A stretch of 64,000 nucleotides of DNA from UTCFX2 sp963788305. Lineage in GTDB: Bacteria > Chloroflexota > Anaerolineae > Anaerolineales > UBA4823. The notes below the pieces were generated by a model. That model saw only the letters and a list, made by a program, of their open reading frames with translations. It did no database searches and was not told the origin of the DNA. The translations under genes and the position numbers were made by a program. This document shows, in pieces, positions 18,603-26,620 of the stretch (positions are counted from its first letter, which is position 1; each line of letters opens with the position of its first letter). The stretch is from contig CAWBGK010000016.1 of NCBI GenBank assembly GCA_963788305.1, positions 124,001 to 188,000 of the forward strand, written 5' to 3'.

Positions 18603-19422
18603 ATGATAAAAATCCAATCCATCAACCGAGCCTTACCAACAACAGGAAAAAGCCTGGTTTTTCTCGCGGTCGGGCTGCTTTTTTTGAGCTGGCTGCTTAA
18701 CACACCCGCTGGGCTGCTTGGCAAGGCGGATGCGGTCGGATACGCAGTCTGTCATCGGATCGATGTACGCTCGTTTCATATAGGTGACCGGCCTCTGCCT
18801 TTGTGCAGCAGATGCACTGGGATGTATGTTGGGGCTGTTTTTGGCCTGATCTTCCAGCTCGTCTTATCCGGAAAGCGATCTGGCCTGCCCAATTGGCGGC
18901 TATGGGTCCTTTTTGGTTTCATTGCAGCAGCATTTGCAGTCGATGGGATCAACTCCTACATGCACCTTTTTCCCGGCGCCCCTTCGCTTTACGAACCCAG
19001 TAATCTCACCCGTTTAATCACCGGGAGTGGAATGGGCTTAATTATCGCATTTGTAATTTACCCTTCTTTCAATCAGACTGTCTGGAAACGACCCGATATG
19101 TCGCCCGGCCCTGGCAGGAATCAAACCGTTCTTCTTATCCGTCGGGCTTTTATTAATTTTGGATGGTTTGATCTGGCTCGAAAATCCTCTATTGCTGTTC
19201 GGTTTCAGCCTGGTGAGCGCACTCGGAGTGCTGACTCTGCTGACGATGATCTATAGTGTTTTTTGGCTGATGCTGATGAAACGGGATAATCACGCTATCC
19301 AATTTAAAGAGCTCGTTTTTCCACTGACTTTAGGTTTTGGAACAACCATCCTGCAAATTGCTCTTTTCGACCTTGCACGTTTCTGGATGACCGGAACCTG
19401 GGATGGTTTTCACATCGGTTAA
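18603..19422 (+). CDS. DUF2085 membrane protein, one frameshift
   Basis: The two frames join near 19105 to give about 273 residues with several membrane segments. The family motif AVCHRIDVRSFHIGDRPLPLCSRCTGMY contains the conserved His and two CxxC-like cysteines, which suggests metal binding. The C-terminal half continues ALAGIKPFFLSVGLLLILDGLIW and further helices. Function is unknown. It precedes the DUF4126 gene by 12 bases, so the two are probably cotranscribed. The frame break is probably a sequencing error because both halves keep conserved membrane segments. Confidence 0.82.
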
Positions 19423-19434
19423 GGAGATTCGATC

Positions 19435-20007
19435 ATGGAGTTATTGACTGGTGTATTTTCAGCTTTTGGCCTATCAGCAAGCGCAGGTTTGAATGCGTAT
19501 ATCCCGCTTTTGACTATTGCGATTCTCGGGCGTTACACTAACTTGATCCATTTACGCGCACCGTGGGATACTCTTGAGAACCCCTGGGTGATAGGTTTGC
19601 TGATTGTGCTCCTGGCAATTGAGTTTTTTGCCGATAAAGCACCTGCCGTCAACCACGTAAACGATGCGATTCAAACTTTTGTCCGTCCTGTAGCCGGAGC
19701 AATCGTTTTCGCCGCCAGCGCAAAAGTCATCAGCGAAATTCACCCTGTGCTCGCTTTGGCAGCCGGACTGCTGGTCGCGGGGAGCATCCATGCTGTCAAA
19801 TCCGCTGCAGTTCGACCAGCCATCACAGCAACAACTGCCGGGATGGCAAATACGCCCGTAAGCATCCTGGAGGATCTGGTTTCGACCGTTGTCTCGATCC
19901 TGTCCGTCGTCATCCCGATCCTGATCGGACTTGTGGTGATCCTGATCACTTCCCTGGTGATCTGGCGTTTATGGCAGAAAGGGAATGATATACCGAATGC
20001 AATCTAG
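19435..20007 (+). CDS. DUF4126 membrane protein
   Basis: The protein has 190 residues with about five hydrophobic segments. SAFGLSASAGLNAYIPLL at the N-terminus, EFFADKAPAVNHVNDAIQTFVRP in the middle and GSIHAVKSAAVRPAITATTAG near residue 125 are the DUF4126 hallmarks. AAGGAG precedes ATG 19435. It is an integral cytoplasmic-membrane protein of unknown role. Adjacent DUF2085 and a small membrane protein suggest a small membrane-protein operon. Confidence 0.87.
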   Translation: MELLTGVFSAFGLSASAGLNAYIPLLTIAILGRYTNLIHLRAPWDTLENPWVIGLLIVLLAIEFFADKAPAVNHVNDAIQTFVRPVAGAIVFAASAKVISEIHPVLALAAGLLVAGSIHAVKSAAVRPAITATTAGMANTPVSILEDLVSTVVSILSVVIPILIGLVVILITSLVIWRLWQKGNDIPNAI

Positions 20008-20081
20008 TCGAATCTCAAGTACCAGTCATATATCCGAATTTTCTTAATAACTGAATTATTCTGATCAAGGAGCAAAAAACT

Positions 20082-20306
20082 ATGGCCCAAGACTTCTCAA
20101 CCCCATTTCCCCCGCTGGAAGAACCCTATGTCGAGCCACCGAAGAAGAGCAGGACAGTTTGGATAATCGTCATTGTCGTTCTTGTGCTGCTTTGCTGCTG
20201 CTGCCTGCTGGCAACGGCTGGTTTGGGCACCTGGCTTTGGGACAATGGCGACAAGCTGATGGAAGATCTGGGAGTGTTTGTACCGGTCTTTTCTTCAATA
20301 GCCTGA
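20082..20306 (+). CDS. Small single-span membrane protein with a tetra-cysteine core
   Basis: The protein has 74 residues. A proline-rich acidic N-terminus (PFPPLEEPYVEPPKK) is followed by one membrane helix, WIIVIVVLVLLCCCCLLATAG, with four consecutive cysteines, and a short outer part. CAAGGAGCAAAAAACT precedes ATG 20082, a good ribosome-binding site at nine bases. No family is recognised; similar proline-tail/poly-Cys peptides occur widely in Chloroflexota as unnamed proteins. It is probably expressed with the two membrane genes before it and is followed by a strong hairpin. Confidence 0.7.
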   Translation: MAQDFSTPFPPLEEPYVEPPKKSRTVWIIVIVVLVLLCCCCLLATAGLGTWLWDNGDKLMEDLGVFVPVFSSIA

Positions 20307-20365
20307 ACAGACGACAACGAGAACTTCGGCAGTTTGATTTTCCTGCCAGGTCAACAAACATAACT

Positions 20366-20420
20366 AATTCCAGGGCGCGGCGGTTTCTTTTGGAAGAGAT
20401 CTCGCCGCGCTCTGGAATTT
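20366..20420 (+). terminator. Long GC-rich hairpin after the small membrane protein
   Basis: AATTCCAG then GCGCGGCG pairs with CGCCGCGC then CTGGAATT across an 18-base loop; the whole is about 55 bases. A short TTTAATT follows. It probably ends the DUF2085-DUF4126 transcript. Confidence 0.65.
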
Positions 20421-20493
20421 AATTGTTCAACCTTGCAAAATTGGAGGATGAGGGTTCCGATAACCTGGCTTTTTCTCTGCTTCAGGACCAAAT

Positions 20494-21614
20494 TTATCTA
20501 AGAATTTGAATGGCTTCTTTTGGATTGAAGCTCAATTCCAGAGACAATCCGACCTCAGGCAGATCGATATAAGCAGGAAAATCAAAACCGAAAAGCAGCT
20601 CGCCAATTTGAATTAATGCCCGGTTGTTTTTACCCCGAAATGATATTTCTTTGATAACACCTTTTACTCTGCTCTCTCCGCTTCCATCCAGATGAACTAG
20701 AATCCGGGCGCAGTAAGACCTTAATCGATTCGTTTTGGTCAAGGTCTTTTTCCGCCTCAGCTTTTTTGAGGCAAAAAACCCCGATTGAAGTCTCAACTCC
20801 ACAACTCTCTCCTAGCCTGACAACCTTTCCTGGCATCATATTGTCCAGTCCAAGAAATCTAGCGACAAATTCCGTTGTTGGATGCCGATATATATCTACC
20901 GGCTTTCCAACCTGGGCTACCTGACCGGCATTCATCAGGATGATCCGGTCCGCAACTGTAAAGGCTTCTTCCTGGTCGTGCGTGACATAAATCGCGGTCT
21001 GACGGCTTTGCCGCAGAATTCCTCTCAACTCCACCATCAAACGCTCTCTCAGATTTCGATCCAACGCTCCAAGCGGTTCGTCGAGCATCAGGAGCCGGGG
21101 TCTCGGTGCCAGAGCTCGGGCTAAAGCAACCCTCTGGGCTTCTCCACCAGATAAAGTGCTCACATCTCTGTGCCCAATACCAGGTAAACCAACCAGAGAG
21201 AGGACATCTTCAACCCTTTCCCTGATCGCCTCATGGGACATCCCTTGCATTCTCAGGCCAAAAGCGATGTTATTGTAGGTGTCCTGATGAGGAAAGAGAG
21301 CGAAATCCTGAAACATCAACCCAAACCCGCGTTTGTGGGTAGGGACATCCTCTAGCGATTTGCCATTCCATTTTACAACCCCCCGGTCTGGTTTTTCCAA
21401 TCCGGCGACTACCGAAAGTACGGTCGATTTTCCGCAGCCACTGGGCCCCAACAATCCGATGATTTCCTGATCCGATACAGTGAAATGAGACCGCCTGGAG
21501 AGCAAGGGTATCTCCAAAGTGTTTGTGGATATCTTGAAGCTGCAATTCTGATTTTGTGGTTATGCCAGGTTCAGTCGTAATATTCTGCAATTTAGAACTC
21601 TCCAATATCGCCAA
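20494..21614 (-). CDS. thiQ: Thiamine ABC transporter ATP-binding protein, two frameshifts
   Basis: Three frames, changing near 21485 and 20700, make one ABC ATPase of about 370 residues. Start ATG 21614 overlaps the permease stop by 23 bases. Walker A LLGPSGCGKST, Q-loop FQDFALFPHQ, signature LSGGEAQRVALARALA, Walker B LLMLDEPLGALD and the switch His in VTHDQEEAF are all intact. The C-terminal part (GVIKEISFRGK) is a TOBE-like domain, as in PotA/ThiQ-type ATPases. Assignment to thiamine rests on the operon: TPP riboswitch, thiamine pyrophosphokinase, binding protein and permease. The C-terminal extension makes it longer than E. coli ThiQ. The breaks are probably sequencing errors. Confidence 0.85.
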
Positions 21615-23336
21615 TTCTAAATCGTTCGATTGCCAGCATGCTCAGCGCTGTGACGACTGCGAGAATAGAGCTGAGGGCAAATGCCATCCCTAAATTTAAT
21701 GCTCCTGGCTGGGACAGGTAGCGGTAGATCATCACTGGAATCGTGGGAAATTCCGGACGCGATACGAGCGCGGTTGCTCCAAATTCTCCAAGAGAGATCG
21801 TAAAGGCAAAGGCTGCCCCTACAAGCAAAGATCTGGCGATGATCGGCAAGTCAATTTGACGCATCACCTGATTCGAGGAAGCACCCATCACGGATGCAGC
21901 CTGGTGAAGCCGTGGCTTAATGCTGCCTAAGGATGGCACCAGGCTTCTAACAACGAAGGGAAATGCTACCAGGGTATGAGCCAGCGGGATTAATATCGGT
22001 GATGCGCGTAGATTCAGCGGAGGTGTATCCAACGTCACGATGAATCCCAATCCCAGGGTGACTGCCGATGTACCCAGTGGGAGCATCAAAACAGGCTCAA
22101 AGAAACTGTTTCCGGCAGCATGCCGGTAGCGAGTTAACGCCCATGCAGCTGGAAAGCCAAGCATCAGGGCCAGAATTACAGTCACTGATCCATACACAAG
22201 CGAGACGCCAATCGAAGTTATTGGTGATACATAGAAATAAGACTCCTGCCGGTTTTCTCCAAGCTCTCGGTAGTAATCCAATGTCGGCTGAAATTCGATT
22301 TCCCTAGGTATCGAGCGTGAAATCTCAACCTGGACAAAAGACCTGGTGATCAGAGCTAGAAGCGGAAGCGTCAACAATCCTAACAATGCAAGGAGATATG
22401 CACCGTTAATATCCTGTTCAGCCGACCGATCACAGGTTTTTCGACCAGCTGACGCGGTTTCAACGTGATCGGTCGAACCAACCGGGAGGTCAACCTCGTG
22501 TAGAGGATCGTCAAACCTAACGTGCAAACCAGCTGGATGATTGAAAGCACTGCTGCCAGAGGCAGGTTGAACATGCCGATGGTTTGATTGTAAATCTCAA
22601 CTTCGATTGTAGAAAAACGCGGCCCTCCCAGCACTAAAATCACCCCGAAGGAGGTGAAATCAAAAATGAAGATCAGCAACGCTGCCGAAGCAATCGCCGG
22701 GAATAAAAGCGGCAAGGTGACATGCCAGAAGGACTGCCAGCGGTTTGCACCCAGGACCGCGGAGGCCTGGCTCATCCGAGGGTCAAGGTGGGACCAATAA
22801 TCGCCAACCAACCGCAAGACTATGGTCGTATTGTAGAAAATATGCGCCACTAGAATAGCCGTGAAAGTGTTGACAAATGAAATCGGCGGCTGGCTCAAAC
22901 CAAACAAATCCATGAGAAGTAAATTTATCCAACCGCGCGGACCAAGTAGCGCCTCAAAGGAAGATGCGACAATCAGAGTCGGCAGGACAAATGAAATCCC
23001 GGTGATCGCCAGGATCACGCTTTTTCCCCAGAGGCGGTAGCGCGCCAGTAAAAAAGCCCCAGGAAGACCAAACAGCAAGGTCAGAATTGTCGATAGTCCT
23101 GCCTGCCAGAATGTGAAACGGATAATTCCTCGCATCGATTCTGAGCCTATAATTTCGAGGAACGGTGCGAGCATCCCGTCCCGGCTCCTTGCAAAACTGG
23201 TTTGGAGGATTCCAACCATCGGGTAAAAATAGAAAAGAACCAGGAAACCCAGCGGACCAATCCAGAACAGCCAGAAGGCTATCGGCGTCCTGCTTGACCT
23301 TCCAGGTGAGGTCACCTCAGCACGGTTTCGTACCAT
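21592..23336 (-). CDS. thiP: Thiamine ABC transporter permease, one frameshift
   Basis: The frame from 23336 and the frame from 22527 join near 22410 to give about 580 residues with some twelve membrane segments, that is, two fused permease domains as in ThiP. Each half has an EAA-like loop: SQASAVLGANRWQSFWHVTLPLL in the first and HQAASVMGASSNQVMRQIDLPII in the second. GEFGATALVSRPEFPT near the end is typical of ThiP/FbpB-type permeases. It forms the membrane channel of the importer. It overlaps the binding-protein gene by 25 bases and the ATPase gene by 23. Confidence 0.86.
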
Positions 23337-24485
23337 TCACGCAACCATTTCTCGCGGTTTTCAGCGATCATCTCTGGGCTGACTTCTGCGGTATCTTGCG
23401 GGATCTCAAGATATTTTCGGAATGTTTCATCCAATTCAGCTTCTGGATTGACTGGAAAAACAAACATTTGCATCGGCATATCTGCTTGAAAAACAGGCGA
23501 AAGCATAAAATCCACCCATTTCTCGGCAAGCATGCGGTTCGGTGTGCCTTTTAAGATTCCAACAAATTCTATCTGCCGGAAGCATGTATCCGGCGCGGTT
23601 ACTGCAGCAGTCGGTGGTGATTCCAGCGGCGTTTCAGCATAGATCAGCTCAAAAACCGGGCTCGAATTATAAGAAACGACGATCGGCCTAGGACCGCGAC
23701 CTGCGGAACCGCTGAATTCCGTAGAGTAAGCGGTTTCCCAGCTGTTGACAACCAGCACATCATTTTCTACAAGCTTGTTCCAATAGTCCAGATAGCCGGT
23801 CTCGCCAAACCGCGAAATCGTCGCCAGCAGAAAGGACAGGCCAGGCGATGATGTGGCGGGATTTTGGACAACCAGCAGGCTTTTATATTTTGGATCAGCG
23901 AGCTCTTCCAACGACTGCGGAACCTGCAGGTTGCGCTCAGCCAGTGCTGCCTTGTCATAATTCAAGCAGACATCTCCGTAATCGACTGGTAAGGCATAAT
24001 GGTTTGGATCTAGCTCGAATTGATCCGGGATAACATCCAAAAGCGGCGAGGCGTATATATCGAATATACCTTCATCCAGCGCTCGAACTCAGAAAAGTGT
24101 TATCGACGCCGTAGAAAACATCCGCAAGTGGGTTTTCCTTTGAAAGAATCGCCTTATTCAACGCCGTCCCAGTATCCCCGCTCTTCAGGAATTGAACGTT
24201 TATTTCATCTGTTTCGAATGCGTAAAGGGCTTCTTCGGAGATTGCGAATGAGTCATGCGTCATAATCTTCAACGTCACAGGTTCCGAAGGCTGTGTTAAG
24301 GACGGCGCAGCAGGTGAAGGGGTAGAGGAAGGTCGACAACCAAAGGATAGGATCATCCCGAGAAACAAGATAGACTGGGGCAAGAATCGATCATTTCCGA
24401 ACACGGTTCTGAATGGATTGACCGTTCCTGTTTTCTGAATCACTCGGAAAGAATCCAGTATTTTCAAAAATCGGATTAATTTCAC
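23312..24485 (-). CDS. thiB: Thiamine-binding periplasmic lipoprotein, one frameshift
   Basis: GTG 24485 lies nine bases after AAGGAG. The N-terminus carries a lipoprotein signal (LFLGMILSFGC) followed by a Pro/Ser linker. The domain TLKIMTHDSFAISEE matches the opening of ThiB-type binding proteins. After a frame change near 24060, NHYALPVDYGDVCLNYDKAAL and NSWETAYSTEFSGSAGRGPRPIVVSYNSSP follow, the ligand-binding part, for about 390 residues overall. It captures thiamine or TPP and delivers it to the permease. The gene is 12 bases after the thiamine pyrophosphokinase stop. Confidence 0.86.
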
Positions 24486-24497
24486 CTTTTATGCTCC

Positions 24498-25134
24498 TTA
24501 AGAATAAATCTGATTCTGGATTCGAATGCAAAGCAACAACCCTTCTTGAAGCGTGATCTCAGCCCGATCACTTACCAGCTGATTGCTGATACCCCTTGTC
24601 GCACCGAATTTGAGACACTCTCCATTTAGGGCGTATTCCAACCCGCGTGTCGTGATCCCGTTTGCATCTCCACTCATAGGGATAAGCGAGACAGTATCAC
24701 CCGGACATCCATTAATGACGATCGTTTCATTTGAGCGGATATAGAAAAAATCCTGGTTGCCATCAACCAGCCGAATCTTCTGAGTTCGGATATGCCCCAG
24801 CTAACATCAAGTTTGCGATCGTTTGATCCCAGCGATCCCCCAGCGCACCCAGGATGACGACTTCATCCACCTGGAGCTTTTCTGCATACTGGAGTGCCAG
24901 CTCCAGGTCGGTAAAATCCTTTCGGACAGGAAATTGAAGAATCAACACACCATCACTCTTCAATTGATCCAATTCGGTTTGTGTGAGCGAATCAAAATCG
25001 CCGATCACCACCGTCGGGATGAGTTCAAGCCTCATGCAGTGGCGAGCACCGCCGTCTGCAGCGATGATGATATCCTGTGCATTGATATTGAAGGGTGTAT
25101 TCAATTCGCCGTTGGCAAATATTACCGCTCTCAA
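24498..25134 (-). CDS. thiN: Thiamine pyrophosphokinase, one frameshift
   Basis: TTG 25134 follows AGGAGG by nine bases. The N-terminal domain has RAVIFANGEL, IIAADGGARHC, VIGDFDSLT, the Asp-rich nucleotide site, and FTDLELALQYA then LGALGDRWDQTIANL. After a frame change near 24785 the C-terminal thiamine-binding barrel follows (GDTVSLIPMSGDANGITTRGLEYAL, then GISNQLVSDRAEITLQEG), to the stop at 24498: about 211 residues, the normal size. It makes TPP from thiamine and ATP. It is first in the riboswitch-controlled thiamine salvage operon. The start codon overlaps the stop of a leader ORF (TTGA). Confidence 0.88.
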
Positions 25135-25238
25135 AATAGAAAACCTCCTTCCTGAACGGACTTGACAGGTGGAGGCTTTGAGAAGTACTGGCTGGACTTT
25201 CGATTTTGAGACAGAAAAAGCCCGGCCTTGAATTTCAT
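25131..25238 (-). CDS. Leader ORF of 35 codons between TPP riboswitch and thiamine pyrophosphokinase
   Basis: ATG at 25238-25236 lies six bases after GGAGGA, which is part of the 3' strand of the riboswitch. The frame reads MKFKAGLFLSQNRK and ends QEGGFLF with TGA at 25133-25131. This overlaps the TTG start of the kinase gene (TTGA, 25134-25131). The position suggests that TPP hides the ribosome-binding site of this ORF and that kinase translation depends on it by coupling. The peptide is basic and matches nothing I know. It could also be a chance frame, since the kinase has its own AGGAGG. Confidence 0.45.
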   Translation of the reverse strand: MKFKAGLFLSQNRKSSQYFSKPPPVKSVQEGGFLF

Positions 25239-25332
25239 TGCTATTCCTCCGCCGGTATTATCCGGATCAGGTCTTGCGGGTCGAGAGCCAGAATGCTCTC
25301 CTCTCAGCCTGGGTTACCAAGCTCCCCGTGCA
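25238..25332 (-). promoter_or_regulatory. TPP riboswitch (THI element)
   Basis: Minus-strand sequence shows the conserved parts in order: ACGGGGAGC at 25329-25321, GGCTGAGAGGA (the pyrimidine-sensing J3-2/P3 motif), GACCC, then ACCTGATCCGGATAATACCGGCGGAGG, the pyrophosphate-sensing helices P4/P5. The end merges with a GGAGGAATAGCAATG start region. The element lies 40 bases after a consensus promoter and about 100 bases before the thiamine pyrophosphokinase. It should turn expression off when TPP is high, most simply by hiding the ribosome-binding site; a weak CCGGC/GCCGG-T5 hairpin just after could add transcription control. Confidence 0.95.
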
Positions 25333-25376
25333 TTCACTTTCTGAATGGCACACTTTAATTATTCTTCGACTGTATT

Positions 25377-25405
25377 AGTATAGTCAACCTGAGGACGATT
25401 GTCAA
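25377..25405 (-). promoter_or_regulatory. Promoter of the thiamine operon
   Basis: Minus strand TTGACA (25405-25400), 17-base spacer, TATACT (25382-25377). The start would be near 25370, about 40 bases before the riboswitch. The -35 box begins two bases after the stop codon of the upstream hydrolase gene. Confidence 0.8.
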
Positions 25406-25406
25406 G

Positions 25407-26198
25407 TTAGCGGACGCGGCGCCTCCATTCATCCTTCAATTGAAGCTGACGCGGACTCACTCCTGAATTCAGCATTAGGTAATCAACCAGAAGCCGGTTA
25501 AATTTGCTGCGTTCATCCAGCATCGGAAAATGCCCGGATCGATCGAATATAATTTGATGAATATTCTCCGAACTTACATATTTCTCCTCAGAAAGATCAG
25601 GGGCAGGCACAACTGGATCATTCTGACCGTAAACAAAGAGGCCAGGATTTTTCATTTTTTTTATTTCAGTTTCCAGCCTCAAATCACCCAGTCCTGAAGA
25701 ATAATTTTGGATCACGCGGCCATCCATTTTCGGGACTTCATTTCTTGCTATTCCACCCTCCGGTGTTCGCGATAACAGCAAGTTCGCGAGCTCAAGTGGT
25801 CCATCAACAAGCAAGCGCGGGTTGACAGCCGGACCTTTTTGCGGCAGCCCAACGGCCAGCATCCTGTCAACCAGCTCCGGATTTCTTCCGGCATAACAGG
25901 TCGCCAAAATTGCCCCTAGTCCATGACCAATTAATACAATTCTATGAATACCCATGTCATGGAGAAAATAATCAACCAGTTCTAGCTGTTTTTCAAGCGA
26001 GTAATATTGTGGTGCCTTGGCTGTATCTCCGTACCCCCAAAGGTCCAGAGCGTAGGTACGATATGATAATGATGCAGCCTGCATTGCAGGCATCCAATAA
26101 CGCCAGGAACCGATCCACCCGTGCAAAAAAAGCAGCGGTTTGCCTCTTCCCAAAACTTCGTAATGAACAATTTCATTCTGCAAGAACAGGACACCCAT
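25407..26198 (-). CDS. Alpha/beta hydrolase-fold protein with Gly in place of the catalytic Ser
   Basis: The 263-residue protein has the fold landmarks of alpha/beta hydrolases: YEVLGRGKPLLFLHGWIGSW (oxyanion HGW), ALDLWGYGDT, NDPVVPAPD (acid) and RSGHFPMLDE (catalytic His). The nucleophile elbow reads LIGHGLGAI, so residue 93 is Gly rather than Ser. Its paralogue at 36241-37029 has GHSMGG at the same residue number. Without the nucleophile it is unlikely to be a standard esterase; it may be inactive, a binding protein, or affected by a base error (GGA against AGC/TCA needs more than one change, so error is unlikely). Last gene of the eight-gene signalling operon. Confidence 0.8.
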   Translation of the reverse strand: MGVLFLQNEIVHYEVLGRGKPLLFLHGWIGSWRYWMPAMQAASLSYRTYALDLWGYGDTAKAPQYYSLEKQLELVDYFLHDMGIHRIVLIGHGLGAILATCYAGRNPELVDRMLAVGLPQKGPAVNPRLLVDGPLELANLLLSRTPEGGIARNEVPKMDGRVIQNYSSGLGDLRLETEIKKMKNPGLFVYGQNDPVVPAPDLSEEKYVSSENIHQIIFDRSGHFPMLDERSKFNRLLVDYLMLNSGVSPRQLQLKDEWRRRVR

Positions 26199-26225
26199 AT
26201 AGTTTGGACTTTCATCGAAAAAAAT

Positions 26226-26606
26226 TCAATCCCTTCGATAGTTTCCCAATAAGACCTTGACTCTTTCACAGAGCTGTTCAGGCGAAAAAGGTTTTATGAT
26301 GTAATCCTCTGCGCCTGCTTCCAGACCGGTTTGAACCTCACTTTCCTGCCCTTTGGCTGAAAGGAATGCAACTGGAATGTTCTTTGTTTGCTCATCCAAT
26401 TTCAACTTAATGCAGACCTCATATCCGGTCATTCGCGGCATTCGCACATCCAACAGGATGAGATCCGGCTGCTCTCTGTAGGCAGATTCGAAAGCCTCCT
26501 CACCATTGCTCGCAGTTATGACTTCGTAACCGGAAAACTGCAGTGTGAACCTGATTAACTCGCGAATATCACGCTCATCATCGGCAATTAAGATTTTCAT
26601 CATCAT
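26226..26606 (-). CDS. CheY-like response regulator
   Basis: From ATG 26606, 12 bases after the kinase stop and with GAGGA just upstream, the protein has about 126 residues and only a receiver domain. MKILIADDERD gives the acidic pair, DLILLDVRMPRMTGYEV the phosphorylated Asp and EDYIIKPFSPEQL the conserved Lys. With no output domain it should act by protein contact. It directly follows the giant histidine kinase, its probable phosphodonor. A further start upstream overlaps the kinase stop. Confidence 0.93.
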   Translation of the reverse strand: MMMKILIADDERDIRELIRFTLQFSGYEVITASNGEEAFESAYREQPDLILLDVRMPRMTGYEVCIKLKLDEQTKNIPVAFLSAKGQESEVQTGLEAGAEDYIIKPFSPEQLCERVKVLLGNYRRD

Positions 26607-26620
26607 GCAGATCCTCGTAT

